From the NCBI GenBank assembly GCA_009695465.1, contig SIAW01000015.1, positions 1-38,147 on the forward strand: DNA of 38,147 nt, written 5' to 3'. A model generated the notes under the pieces. The model was not told where the DNA came from. It saw only the letters and a program-made list of their open reading frames with translations, and searched no databases. Below, one piece after another: positions 1-7,928 of this stretch (position 1 is its first letter; each line of letters begins with the position of its first letter). The stretch comes from Pedosphaera sp. (GTDB taxonomy: Bacteria > Verrucomicrobiota > Verrucomicrobiia > Limisphaerales > UBA1100). The translations under genes and the position numbers were made by a program.

Positions 1-1
1 G

Positions 2-397
2 ACGGAAACCGACGGCGGCGGGGTGGGCTTTCTGCTCAACGAAATGAAGACGCGCCCGGAATTGGGGTTCAATGTGGTCTGCGCCAATTCACTTCATGAC
101 AGCGTGCTGGCCCATGAAGTCGGGCACAACCTCGGCTGCACACATGCCGCAGGCGACCCGCAGGCCACCGGCGCGATGTTCGATTACGCATTCGGCCATC
201 GCTTCGATGCCAATGACGGCAGCGGCAGTCGGCAGTTCCGCACAGTGATGGCCTACGCGCCGGGTGCGCGCGTCAAATACTTTTCCAACCCGCAGGTGAA
301 ACTGCACGGCGTGCCCACCGGCGTGGCGGGCAAGTCCGATAACGCCAAGGTCATCAACCAAACCGTGGCGCTTGTCGCCAAAAACTCGGATAAATGA
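2..397 (+). CDS. Metzincin-type zinc metalloprotease, 5'-truncated
   Basis: The reading frame is open to the window edge, so this is the C-terminal part of a larger protein; the GTG at 23 offered by the ORF track is internal. Visible residues 38-48 contain HEVGHNLGCTH, the HExxHxxGxxH zinc-binding signature of metzincins, with Glu as catalytic base. It is followed about 35 residues later by FRTVMAYAPG, the Met-turn region, and a YFSNP segment. By family knowledge this is a reprolysin-like (M12B-type) secreted endopeptidase. It ends with TGA at 395-397. The next gene, in the same orientation, encodes a paralogue with the same spacing between zinc site and Met-turn, so the two are a tandem duplication. 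Substrate and secretion signal cannot be judged because the N-terminus is missing. Confidence 0.85.
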   Translation, partial: TETDGGGVGFLLNEMKTRPELGFNVVCANSLHDSVLAHEVGHNLGCTHAAGDPQATGAMFDYAFGHRFDANDGSGSRQFRTVMAYAPGARVKYFSNPQVKLHGVPTGVAGKSDNAKVINQTVALVAKNSDK

Positions 398-485
398 CGG
401 GCAAATTTTGTGCAACCTCCGCGCCCGTCGTGCCGTCCAATACACCGTGCCCAGTGCCGCACCTATTAGTCCAGTGCCAGACAAA

Positions 486-2099
486 ATGAAAATCAACCCA
501 CGGAAACTCTGGGCGTTGCTAGTTGTCGTGCTCTTCGTGGCGGCGCTGGCGGGTGTGTGGCTCTTTCGCACGCGCCCGGCTCCGCATCTTATTTCAAGCA
601 AGCCCGTCGCCGCGCCCACCAAACAGGTGCTGCCCGAAAAGCGCATCACCAAACGCCAGCGCTACGTGCAGTTGGACGCCAATGTCGCCAAGATAATTTT
701 GAAGGAGGAAAAGGGCGCGGTGCAGTTGGAGCTTTTCCCGGGCGAAGTCGTCACGGTGGACTTTGAGCGCTCGGATATGGAATCCGCTGAATCCGCCACG
801 GTGACTGGCGGCGTGCGCGGACAACCCGGCAGCGAGGCGGTGTTGATTTCGCACAAAGGCGTCGTGGCCGGTTCCATCATGCTCGGCGACGGCCGTTCGT
901 TCCTCGTCAACTTTGCCGGCGAGAACCGGCATTCGGTCGTGGAACTGGATCCGGACAAGATGGCGCAGCCCGATCATCTCACCCGGCACATGGCGGATAA
1001 AATGCCGCGCAAGCTCCCGCGCAACACCATCATCAGCATGCCGCAACTGCCGTGGAACCAGACGATCCCCGTGCCGGGCATGCCGTGGTTCACCACCACG
1101 CTCATCGGCACGAATCCGTGGCCGCAGGGGCCGCCGGTTTACGGGCCGCCCGTGGTGAGCTTGATGGTGCTTTACACCGCCAAGGCCAGCCAGGAATTGT
1201 CCGGCCTGCTCGGTGTGGAATCGCGCATCCGCTTGGCTGTGGGGCAGGTCAACGCCGCGCTCAAATACAGCGGCACGACCGCCAAGGTTCGCTTGGTGCA
1301 CTCCGAGGAGATTGCCTACAACTCCACTGGCGACCTGCAGACGGATTTGCAGAACATGACCTTTGGCATCGGCCCCGTGATGCCCAAGGTGCATGATCTG
1401 CGCTGGGAACATCGCGCGGATCTCGTCTCGCTGTGGGTGGAATCCAACTCGCAGAATCTCATGCACGGCACCGCGTGGATGCTCACCTCATTTGATCCCG
1501 CACCGGCATTTGGTTTCAACGCCATCGAAGGCATCTACTGCAACACCTCCGTGTTGGCGCATGAGATTGGCCACAACCTCGGTTGCAATCACGCCACCAA
1601 CGACGTGGGCGGATTTTTGCAGGGCGCGTTCACCAATTCCTACGGCTATCGCTTCGGTGTGTTTGATACCAACAGCGGCGTGACGTACAACTTCCGCACG
1701 ATCATGGCTTACGGCGCGGGACGGCAGATTGGATATTTCTCCAACCCCGCAATCAATTTCTGGGGCGTGGCCACTGGCGACACCAACTGGGCCAACAATG
1801 CCTACACGATTGAACGCACCGCGCCGATGGTCGGCAGCTACATGAGTGGCGGCTACGGCCCGCCGTACTATGCGCCCGGTCAGCAGAACGCACAGGCCGT
1901 CGCGCAGGTGGAAAAGAACAACGGACAGCAGAGCAACTTCACCGTGAACTTGAGTGGCGCGGGATCTTCCTCCTCGCAGGGTTCAACGTCCTCCTCGGGA
2001 GCAGGCGCTGCGGCCAACGATCAATCCGGTCCGCAAGCGCCCTTTGACCGGAACAACCTGCGCCTTCCCGCGCGGTCATTCCCCGGCGCGTCCAACTAG
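486..2099 (+). CDS. Secreted/anchored reprolysin-like zinc metalloprotease
   Basis: A 537-residue metzincin. I chose ATG 486 over the ORF-track start at 372 because 372 overlaps the preceding gene and adds 38 residues of non-signal sequence, whereas 486 opens directly into MKINPRKLW and a hydrophobic segment (about residues 8-27) that is a signal anchor or signal peptide. Residues 1-200 look like a pro-region. The catalytic domain starts near VVSLMVLYTAKAS and carries HEIGHNLGCNH (residues 359-369, zinc ligands H359, H363, H369, base E360), then the Met-turn IMAYG around M407. The last 50 residues are Ser/Gly-rich low complexity, probably a flexible tail. It probably acts in the periplasm or outside the cell. 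Its stop codon sits in a CTAG that also supplies the stop of the convergent propeller gene. Confidence 0.88.
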   Translation: MKINPRKLWALLVVVLFVAALAGVWLFRTRPAPHLISSKPVAAPTKQVLPEKRITKRQRYVQLDANVAKIILKEEKGAVQLELFPGEVVTVDFERSDMESAESATVTGGVRGQPGSEAVLISHKGVVAGSIMLGDGRSFLVNFAGENRHSVVELDPDKMAQPDHLTRHMADKMPRKLPRNTIISMPQLPWNQTIPVPGMPWFTTTLIGTNPWPQGPPVYGPPVVSLMVLYTAKASQELSGLLGVESRIRLAVGQVNAALKYSGTTAKVRLVHSEEIAYNSTGDLQTDLQNMTFGIGPVMPKVHDLRWEHRADLVSLWVESNSQNLMHGTAWMLTSFDPAPAFGFNAIEGIYCNTSVLAHEIGHNLGCNHATNDVGGFLQGAFTNSYGYRFGVFDTNSGVTYNFRTIMAYGAGRQIGYFSNPAINFWGVATGDTNWANNAYTIERTAPMVGSYMSGGYGPPYYAPGQQNAQAVAQVEKNNGQQSNFTVNLSGAGSSSSQGSTSSSGAGAAANDQSGPQAPFDRNNLRLPARSFPGASN

Positions 2100-3382
2100 T
2101 CCGTCGCGCCGCTGCGCTTGCCGATGCACCACAGGTGCCGGTGCGTGCGCAGAAAAATCTGACCATCGGCCGCCGCCAGCGAGGCATTGGTCAGCGCGCC
2201 GTCCAACGGGTTGGTCGCCAGCAACTCAAACTTCGGCGCCGCGCGCAGCACGTACGTTTCACCGGACTGATTGGGGATATAGATCTTGTCACCCGCCAGC
2301 AGCATGGACGACCACGATTCATTCTTCGCCGCCGCGCCGCGCAGCCGTTCGTTATACACCACCTTGCCCGTCTTCAGTTCAATGCACTCCACAAATCCCG
2401 GCGTGTTGAGCACGTACACATGCCCCGCGTGAATCACGCCCGAGCCTAGCCGGTTCTGCGTGCGCACCGTCTGCCACAACCGATGCGTCGCCGTCACATC
2501 GCCTTTGCCGCCCAACTTCACCGCCTGCGACGTGCCGAAAAATCCGCCCATCGCCACCACCGTGTCTTCGCCCGCGATGGGCGAGGCATAAATCATCGGA
2601 TTCAATCCCGCGCACGACCAACGCACCGCGCCCGTGGCCGGATCCAGCCCGCGCAACTGCCCCGGATGGCTCATCACCAATTCCTCCTGCGCGCCATGTT
2701 TGATGATGATGGGCGTGCTGTACGAGCAGATCCATTCGCGGCTCTTGTTGCCCTTGAAACCGTCCGTGCGATCCTCAATCGCGATGGCCGGATCGTCCCG
2801 GCGCCACACCGTGCGGCCCGTGCGTTTGTCCAACGCCACCAGATGCGCCTGCGGATCGGGGCCGCGGTAGAGAAACACCATGCCACCGTGGATGACCGGT
2901 GAGGCGGCCGCGCCCCACGTGAATCGGATTTTCCCCAAGTCGCGCTTCCACAATTCGCGCCCTTCAAAATCGTAGCAGTACACCCCAGCCGATCCGTACG
3001 TCACCACGACGATCTCCCCGTCCGTGGCCGGTGACTCGGAGCAGAAAGGATTGTCCTCGTGCGACTCCTCCGCCTCCGCATATTTCACCGTGCGCTGCCA
3101 CAGCACGCGACCGTCACGGCGATCCAGACACAGCAACGCGCGCTCGTTGGATTTCTCCAGCGGCTGCGTCAGGAAAATCTTGTCGCCCCAAACGATGGGC
3201 GTTGAATTGCCGCGATCAGGCAGCGCGATCTTCCACGCGATGCTGTTCGTGGCGTTCCATTTTTGCGGCAGCGCCTTTTCATTGGCCGTGCCGCTGCCCG
3301 TTGCGCCGCGCCACATCGGCCAGTTGTCCGCGTGCATCCCAAACGGTGCGACCAGAAGAGCGAGAAGGCAGAGGCGAATCAT
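2096..3382 (-). CDS. Secreted PQQ-like beta-propeller repeat protein
   Basis: A 428-residue protein. ATG 3382 is chosen because it opens on a clean signal peptide (MIRLCLLALLVAPFGMHA) immediately followed by DNWPMWRG; the longer ORF start at 3508 overlaps rdgB. The body shows repeated blades of the type 'ALLCLDRRDGRVLWQR' and 'HLVALDKRTGRTVWRR', typical of PQQ_2/BamB-like propellers. Ligand and function are unknown; annotation pipelines often call such proteins BamB-like, but nothing here proves a role in outer-membrane assembly. Two paralogues lie at 13776-16332. A TTGTCA-16-TACGCT element ends 6 nt before the ATG. The stop overlaps that of the metalloprotease by four bases (CTAG). Confidence 0.85.
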   Translation of the reverse strand: MIRLCLLALLVAPFGMHADNWPMWRGATGSGTANEKALPQKWNATNSIAWKIALPDRGNSTPIVWGDKIFLTQPLEKSNERALLCLDRRDGRVLWQRTVKYAEAEESHEDNPFCSESPATDGEIVVVTYGSAGVYCYDFEGRELWKRDLGKIRFTWGAAASPVIHGGMVFLYRGPDPQAHLVALDKRTGRTVWRRDDPAIAIEDRTDGFKGNKSREWICSYSTPIIIKHGAQEELVMSHPGQLRGLDPATGAVRWSCAGLNPMIYASPIAGEDTVVAMGGFFGTSQAVKLGGKGDVTATHRLWQTVRTQNRLGSGVIHAGHVYVLNTPGFVECIELKTGKVVYNERLRGAAAKNESWSSMLLAGDKIYIPNQSGETYVLRAAPKFELLATNPLDGALTNASLAAADGQIFLRTHRHLWCIGKRSGATD

Positions 3383-3388
3383 GCCGCC

Positions 3389-3416
3389 AGCGTATCGCGT
3401 GCAAATCTCCTGACAA
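3389..3416 (-). promoter_or_regulatory. Candidate promoter of the beta-propeller gene (leaderless type)
   Basis: On the minus strand TTGTCA, a 16-nt spacer and TACGCT are followed after 6 nt by the ATG at 3382. A start site at the usual distance from the -10 would coincide with the ATG. Sequence match only. Confidence 0.3.
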
Positions 3417-3441
3417 GCCGCCACGCGCGGCACACGTGGCG

Positions 3442-3470
3442 TTGCCAATCCGTGCGCGGTGCGATAAGCA
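3442..3470 (+). promoter_or_regulatory. Candidate rdgB promoter
   Basis: TTGCCA, 17-nt spacer and TAAGCA lie 9 nt upstream of the ATG at 3480. The -10 lacks the final T. Expected transcript leader is at most a few bases, and I see no Shine-Dalgarno sequence. Confidence 0.35.
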
Positions 3471-3479
3471 GTCCCGCGC

Positions 3480-4130
3480 ATGCCATGCCTCATTCTCGCC
3501 ACGGGCAACCTTCACAAGGTGGAGGAGATTCGCAGCATCCTCGGCGACGGCCCGTGGGACTGGCTCACCCTGCGCGATTTCCCCGGCGCGCCCGTCGCGT
3601 GCGAGGACGCCGACACCTTCGCCGGCAACGCCACTAAAAAAGCCGCGAGCCTCGCGCAGTGGCTGGCGCAACAACCCGGCGTGCACCGGCAGCATCCGGT
3701 CGCGTGGGTGTTGGCGGATGATTCCGGATTGGAAGTGGACGCGCTGAATGGCGCGCCCGGTGTGCATTCAGCGCGGTTCGCTGCTTTGGAAACCAACGCC
3801 ACCGGCAACAGCCGTGATGCCGACAACAACGCGAAGCTGCTGCGACTTCTCAACGATGTGCCCGATGTCCAACGCGCCGCGCGCTTCCGCTGCTGCATCG
3901 CTGTGGTTCAACTGAGCGGCGGTCCGTGCCTTCTGTTCGATGGCGCCTGCGAAGGAAAGATTGCGCGCGCTCCATCGGGGCAGGGTGGCTTTGGCTATGA
4001 CCCGCTATTCATTCCGTCGGGTTTTAACCGCTCATTTGCGGAGTTGAGTGGTGAAGTAAAAAACAAAATTAGTCACCGCGCTGTGGCGCTGGCAAAACTT
4101 GCGCAGTGGCTGCGCACGTTGCCGGGCTGA
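3480..4130 (+). CDS. rdgB: XTP/dITP pyrophosphatase (RdgB/HAM1 family)
   Basis: A 216-residue nucleoside-triphosphate pyrophosphatase that removes non-canonical purine nucleotides (dITP, XTP) from the cytoplasmic pool by hydrolysis to the monophosphate and pyrophosphate. The sequence carries the family motifs in order: N-terminal LILATGNLHKVEEI (nucleotide/phosphate binding), ADDSGLEVDALNGAPGVHSARFA (metal and substrate binding), GQGGFGYDPLFIP (base recognition) and C-terminal KNKISHRAVAL. It is slightly longer than the usual 195-205 residues because of an insert near residues 60-70 (WLAQQPGVHRQHP). It stands alone, divergent from the propeller gene and convergent with the DHH gene 13 nt downstream. 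Confidence 0.95.
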   Translation: MPCLILATGNLHKVEEIRSILGDGPWDWLTLRDFPGAPVACEDADTFAGNATKKAASLAQWLAQQPGVHRQHPVAWVLADDSGLEVDALNGAPGVHSARFAALETNATGNSRDADNNAKLLRLLNDVPDVQRAARFRCCIAVVQLSGGPCLLFDGACEGKIARAPSGQGGFGYDPLFIPSGFNRSFAELSGEVKNKISHRAVALAKLAQWLRTLPG

Positions 4131-4143
4131 TTTCGGACTGAAA

Positions 4144-5082
4144 TTATTGGCCGCCCAATTTGTCGAAGGCACTGGCCAGCGACTGAAGCCCACTACCGGC
4201 GGCAGCAGTCTTGGGATCGAGCGTCCGCTTCAGATATTCCATCGCGTCGGGAATGCGCTGGATGGTATGCGGCAGCGTGGCGCCCGCTGCGTTGGGATGT
4301 CCGCCGCCTTGCAGTCGCTGCGCGACGCCCAGTGCTTCGCCGTTGCGGCTGCGCAGGCTCACGCTCACCGTGCGCGCGCGCAATGTCAGCGTGGCCAGCA
4401 CCGGTTGGGGCGCGGCTTTTTCTTCCAGCAACCGATGCACGATGGCGTTGGTGTCGCCCACGGCGGTGTCCACCACGGCAACCACGTCGCTGAGCGGCGT
4501 CAGATTTTTCAAGCTGTACGCGTAGCCCAGCGGATTCTCCACGCGCCGCCGTGTGGCCACCACTTCCAGCAACGGATGATCCACCAGCGCTTCCAAGTCA
4601 TCGCCGATCAAGTCGTGGATGTTCCAGAAGAGATACTGTTTGATGAGCGCGCCGTAATCCACGGCGGTCACAAAATCCGGATCGGCGGTGAGGTAGAGAT
4701 CGCCCACGTTGGTCAGGTGCGCCAGGCGCGCGAGCTTCTCGCTGCCCAACCCGTGTTGCGCGCACAGCTCGTAGCAGAGCAGGGTGGCGGACTTGGTGGC
4801 GTCATGGATGAGCTGGGCGTGCTGGGGCTTGGTGTCGGTGTGATGATGATCCACGATCACCCAGCCGGCCTTGTCCAAGCGCGGTGTAAAACTCAGATCG
4901 GTCACCCACGCCGTGCGCTCGCGCAGGTTGCGCTGCTCCCAGTTGGTGTAGTTCCAAGCCTGCAAGGGCACGGAGGTGTCAAACAGTTTCTGCGCCAGCC
5001 GCTGCAGCAGGTGACCGGCGACAAAACCGTCCAGGTCGCTCTCGTGCGTGATGATGACTTCAGGTTTGGGCAACTCGCTCAT
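4144..5082 (-). CDS. DHH/DHHA1 family phosphoesterase
   Basis: A 312-residue protein; ATG 5082 gives MSELPKPEVIITHESDLDG, placing the first metal-binding motif at the usual position, while upstream in-frame sequence looks non-coding and overlaps the SDR gene. DHH motifs are visible: HESDLDG (residues 13-19), VGDLY (around D128), VDHHHTD (78-84) and the C-terminal DHHA1 signature GGGHPNAAGA (259-268). Family members are Mn-dependent phosphodiesterases acting on nanoRNA, cyclic dinucleotides or pAp. The length suits a stand-alone NrnA-like enzyme, but the first motif is atypical, so I do not assign a substrate. A TTGTCG-18-TACCGT element ends 8 nt before the ATG. Confidence 0.85.
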   Translation of the reverse strand: MSELPKPEVIITHESDLDGFVAGHLLQRLAQKLFDTSVPLQAWNYTNWEQRNLRERTAWVTDLSFTPRLDKAGWVIVDHHHTDTKPQHAQLIHDATKSATLLCYELCAQHGLGSEKLARLAHLTNVGDLYLTADPDFVTAVDYGALIKQYLFWNIHDLIGDDLEALVDHPLLEVVATRRRVENPLGYAYSLKNLTPLSDVVAVVDTAVGDTNAIVHRLLEEKAAPQPVLATLTLRARTVSVSLRSRNGEALGVAQRLQGGGHPNAAGATLPHTIQRIPDAMEYLKRTLDPKTAAAGSGLQSLASAFDKLGGQ

Positions 5083-5090
5083 CTGGCGCG

Positions 5091-5120
5091 ACGGTAGCCC
5101 AGCGCACGGCATGGCGACAA
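5091..5120 (-). promoter_or_regulatory. Candidate promoter of the DHH phosphoesterase gene (leaderless type)
   Basis: On the minus strand TTGTCG, an 18-nt spacer and TACCGT precede the ATG at 5082 by 8 nt. No Shine-Dalgarno is seen. Sequence match only. Confidence 0.35.
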
Positions 5121-5174
5121 TGGTTTTCCGTCTTTTTGCTTTCCCGCTCCATGCAGCTTGCGCACCATCGCGCC

Positions 5175-5981
5175 ATGAATTTGTTCGACCTGAAAGGCGA
5201 AGTGGCCGTGGTGATCGGCGCGACGGGCGCGTTGGGCGGCGCGTGCGCACAGGCGTTGGGCGCGGCCGGTGCGGCAGTGGCGGTGCTGGGACGGCATGCG
5301 GATCGGGGCGCGATCTGTGTGGACGCCATCACTTCTGCAGGTGGGCGCGCGCAGTTTTTTTCCTGCGATGCGATGCAGCCGGAAAGTCTGCACGCAGCGC
5401 ATCGCGCAGTGGAGCAGGCGTTGGGCGCGCCGACGGTGCTGCTCAACGCCGCCGGCGGCAACAAGCCCGAGGCGGTGATCTCCGCGGATCGGCCCTTCGA
5501 GAAAATCCAGATGACTGCGTGGAGCGAAGTGTTTGATCTCAACTTGGTGGGCGGCGCATTGTTGCCCTGCCAAGAATTCGGGCCGGGCATGGTGACGCGG
5601 CGTAAGGGCAGCATCATCAACATCGCCAGCGTCACCTCGCATCTGCCGCTGTCGCGCGTGGTGGCGTACTCGGCGGCGAAGGCGGCGGTGCTGAGCTTGA
5701 GCCGGTTTCTCGCGCGCGAATGGGCAACGCACGGTGTGCGCGTGAACACCATCACGCCGGGGTTTTTCCCGGCGGAACAGAATCGCAAACTGCTCTTCAA
5801 TGACGACGGCACGCCCACGGCGCGCACGGCGGCCATCTGGGGGCACACACCCATGGGGCGGTTTGGCCAGCCTGCGGAGGTGGGCGGGGCAGCGGTGTTT
5901 TTGGCCAGCCCGCAGGCGGCGAGTTTTATCACCGGCACGGACATCGTGGTGGACGGCGGCTTTCTTTCGCAGACGATTTGA
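5175..5981 (+). CDS. SDR oxidoreductase, D-mannonate oxidoreductase-like
   Basis: A 268-residue NAD(P)-dependent short-chain dehydrogenase. ATG 5175 starts MNLFDLKGEVAVV right before the Rossmann motif GATGALGG (residues 15-22). NAAGGNKP, the catalytic Ser in IINIASVTSH, YSAAK (catalytic Tyr/Lys) and the C-terminal WGHTPMGRFGQPAEV ... VDGGF follow in order. From memory, the NAAGGNxP segment and the HTPMGRFG tail are what SDR-type D-mannonate oxidoreductases (D-mannonate to D-fructuronate) look like, so that activity is the best guess; other aldonate or 2-keto-acid reductases remain possible. The LarA-like gene starts one base after the stop, implying co-transcription and a shared pathway. No clear promoter or Shine-Dalgarno is visible in the 92-nt divergent gap. 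Confidence 0.88.
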   Translation: MNLFDLKGEVAVVIGATGALGGACAQALGAAGAAVAVLGRHADRGAICVDAITSAGGRAQFFSCDAMQPESLHAAHRAVEQALGAPTVLLNAAGGNKPEAVISADRPFEKIQMTAWSEVFDLNLVGGALLPCQEFGPGMVTRRKGSIINIASVTSHLPLSRVVAYSAAKAAVLSLSRFLAREWATHGVRVNTITPGFFPAEQNRKLLFNDDGTPTARTAAIWGHTPMGRFGQPAEVGGAAVFLASPQAASFITGTDIVVDGGFLSQTI

Positions 5982-5982
5982 C

Positions 5983-7263
5983 ATGAAAGCCATTTCTGAA
6001 ATTGCACCGGAGAACGGATCGCTTGCACCGGCGCAGGTGGAGGCACTGGTGGCGCAGGCGATGTCCGTGGACGAACATCGCGGGCGTAGATTGTTGGTGA
6101 TCATTCCCGACGCCACGCGCACGGCGCCGGTGGGCCAGATTTTCAAGATGTTGCACGAGCGACTGGGCGCGGTGACGCAGTCGCTGGACGTGATGGTGGC
6201 GCTGGGCACGCATCCGCCGATGAGCGAGGAGGCCATCTGCACGCGGCTGGAGATGACGCTGGAAGAGCGGCGCGGGCGGTACGCGCGCGTGCAGTTTTTT
6301 AATCACGAATGGGACAACCCTGCGGCGCTGCTCCAACTGGGCGTGCTGCCGGCGGCGGAGATTCGTGCGCTTTCGGAGGGGCGCTTTGAGATGGACGTGC
6401 CGGTCACCATCAACCGGCGGGTGTTTGACTACGACCGCCTGCTCATCATCGGGCCGGTGTTCCCGCACGAGGTGGTGGGGTTTTCTGGCGGCAACAAATA
6501 TCTCTTCCCGGGCGTGGCGGGCGCAGAGGTGCTCAACTTCTTCCACTGGCTCGGCGCGGTGGTGTCCAATCCCAAAATCATCGGCAGCAAATGGACGGCG
6601 GTGAGGCGCGTGGTGGATCGCGCCGGCAGTATGGTGAGCGTGGACAAACGTTGCCTGGCCATGGTGGTGCGTCCGGACAAATCGTTGGCGGGACTTTTCT
6701 ACGGGACGCCCGAGACAGCGTGGGACGCCGCCAGTGATCTTTCGGCGCAGGTACACATCGTGCACAAGGATCGTCCGTTCCACACTATCCTTTCCTGCGC
6801 ACCGCCGATGTACGACGACATTTGGGTCGGCGGCAAATGTATGTACAAGCTGGAGCCGGTGCTGGCCGATGGCGGCGAGCTGATCATTTACGGGCCGCAC
6901 ATCCGCGCGATCAGCCACACGCACGGCAAGCTCATCCAAGAGGTGGGCTATCACTGCGAGCCGTACTTGCGCGCGCATTGGGAAAAGCTCAAGCACCTGC
7001 CGTGGGGCATCCTCGCGCATTCCGCGCACGTCAAAGGCATCGGCGCTTTTGTGGATGGCCGGGAAATCCCGCGCGCGCGCGTGACGCTGGCCACGGGCAT
7101 TCCCGAGGAGACCTGTCGCCAAATCAATCTGGGCTACACCGACTGGCGTGCGATTGATGTGGAGTCTTACGCCAACCGCGAAGATGAAGGCGTGCTGCTC
7201 GTGCGCAAGGCTGGCGAGATGCTTTATCACCTGCGCGAACGCCCGGCATGGGCGCGTTCTTAG
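5983..7263 (+). CDS. LarA-like nickel-pincer (DUF2088) racemase/epimerase
   Basis: A 426-residue member of the lactate-racemase superfamily. ATG 5983 lies one base after the SDR stop; the longer ORF-track start runs through the SDR gene in another frame. Family residues can be lined up by spacing: D43 and R46 in PDATRTAP, H77 in LGTHPPMS, H162 in FPHEVVGFSGG, K172 in GGNKYLFPG and H188 in FFHWLG. The H-K-H spacing (10 and 16) equals that of Lactobacillus LarA H174/K184/H200, which I recall as catalytic His, pincer-bound Lys and Ni ligand. It should therefore swap the configuration at C2 of a 2-hydroxy acid using the nickel-pincer nucleotide cofactor. No LarB, LarC or LarE is in the window, so cofactor genes must be elsewhere. 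Substrate unknown; the SDR partner suggests an aldonate. Confidence 0.88.
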   Translation: MKAISEIAPENGSLAPAQVEALVAQAMSVDEHRGRRLLVIIPDATRTAPVGQIFKMLHERLGAVTQSLDVMVALGTHPPMSEEAICTRLEMTLEERRGRYARVQFFNHEWDNPAALLQLGVLPAAEIRALSEGRFEMDVPVTINRRVFDYDRLLIIGPVFPHEVVGFSGGNKYLFPGVAGAEVLNFFHWLGAVVSNPKIIGSKWTAVRRVVDRAGSMVSVDKRCLAMVVRPDKSLAGLFYGTPETAWDAASDLSAQVHIVHKDRPFHTILSCAPPMYDDIWVGGKCMYKLEPVLADGGELIIYGPHIRAISHTHGKLIQEVGYHCEPYLRAHWEKLKHLPWGILAHSAHVKGIGAFVDGREIPRARVTLATGIPEETCRQINLGYTDWRAIDVESYANREDEGVLLVRKAGEMLYHLRERPAWARS

Positions 7264-7767
7264 TGCGCGGGTTTCATGGGCACGATGTATTGGTAAACTG
7301 GGATGGGCTGCGGATCTTCCGGCACCAGCGCCTTGTAAGTAAACGACGTCGTGACGCCCGGGATGGGGAACGCGACGGCCACCACGCGCGTGCCCGGGCG
7401 CAGTGCTTGCAGGCGCGGCACCAACTGGGCGTGCAGTTCCATCACCAGATACAGGATGACCACGGTGGCTTCCGAGAAATCTTCGACCATCAAATCGCCG
7501 CAGCGCACTTCGACGCGATCGGCCACGCCCGCTGCGGCTGCGGCTTTCATGGTGACGGCCACCAACTTGGGATCGACCTCCACGCCCAACGCGCGGACGC
7601 CTTCATGCTTCGCGGCGGCGATGAGGAAACCGTCCATCACCGCTGCCCAAATCGCAGACGACGTCGCCGGGTTGGAGCTTGAGGGTGGATAACACCGCAT
7701 CCACCGCTCCCAATGGCGTGGGACGGAATGAGACGACTCTGCGGAACAGTAACTGTTCGGACGTCAC
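7260..7767 (-). pseudogene. Class I SAM-dependent methyltransferase, frameshifted
   Basis: The ORF track shows only a 146-residue frame starting at 7700, whose first 20 residues do not resemble the family. Reading the other frame upstream gives RPTPLGAVDAVL, KLQPGDVVCDLGSGDGR, a textbook motif I of class I methyltransferases. This frame then hits a stop, while the continuation (FLIAAAKHEGVRALGVEVD) lies in the ORF-track frame. Removing one base from the AAA at 7627-7629 (plus strand) joins them into GDGRFLIAAAKHEGV. The gene is therefore either disrupted by a +1 insertion or carries a sequencing error. GTG 7767 is the only usable start after an in-frame stop at 7800. Motif II region (RCGDLMVEDF) is intact. 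Its TAA overlaps the LarA-like gene's TAG by four bases (TTAG). Methyl acceptor unknown. Confidence 0.75.
7744..7758. repeat. Perfect inverted repeat GAACAGT-A-ACTGTTC
   Basis: Two 7-nt arms around one base. It lies inside the first codons of the broken methyltransferase as I delimit it, 171 nt before the PhyH start. It could be an operator or chance. Confidence 0.45.
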
Positions 7768-7811
7768 ACAGGTTGCGGGACAAGGACAGGCGATCCTTTA
7801 CTGGAGGCAAT

Positions 7812-7824
7812 CACTAAATTAGTG
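7812..7824. promoter_or_regulatory. Candidate operator CACTAA-A-TTAGTG
   Basis: A perfect inverted repeat with 6-nt arms around one base, in the AT-richer part of the 161-nt gap between the methyltransferase and PhyH. On the minus strand a perfect TTGACA lies 8 nt upstream of the repeat, so a bound repressor would cover the -10 position. No good -10 was found, so the promoter itself is uncertain. Confidence 0.35.
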
Positions 7825-7928
7825 CCCGAGATTGTCAACGCATTTTGCGGGCGAAGGGTTCCGATACGGCTTTGACTTTCGCGCAGTCGGCGCCCAACCT
7901 GTCGGCACAGCATCGGACGTTTCATTCT

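Noticed and set aside
594-1466. 290-residue minus-strand ORF
   Set aside because: Antisense to the metalloprotease; composition is that of a shadow frame.
4126-4150. ATTTC-GAAAT hairpin after rdgB as a terminator
   Set aside because: Only five base pairs, no U-tract and inside the convergent junction; too weak to call.
5929-7230. 433-residue minus-strand ORF
   Set aside because: Antisense to the LarA-like gene, which has all family residues.
7744-7758. LexA-type SOS box
   Set aside because: The palindrome GAACAGTAACTGTTC has GAAC/GTTC ends, but the spacing (7) does not match known GAAC-N4-GTTC or the TGTTC-N4-GAACA form I recall for Verrucomicrobia, and the neighbours are not SOS genes.
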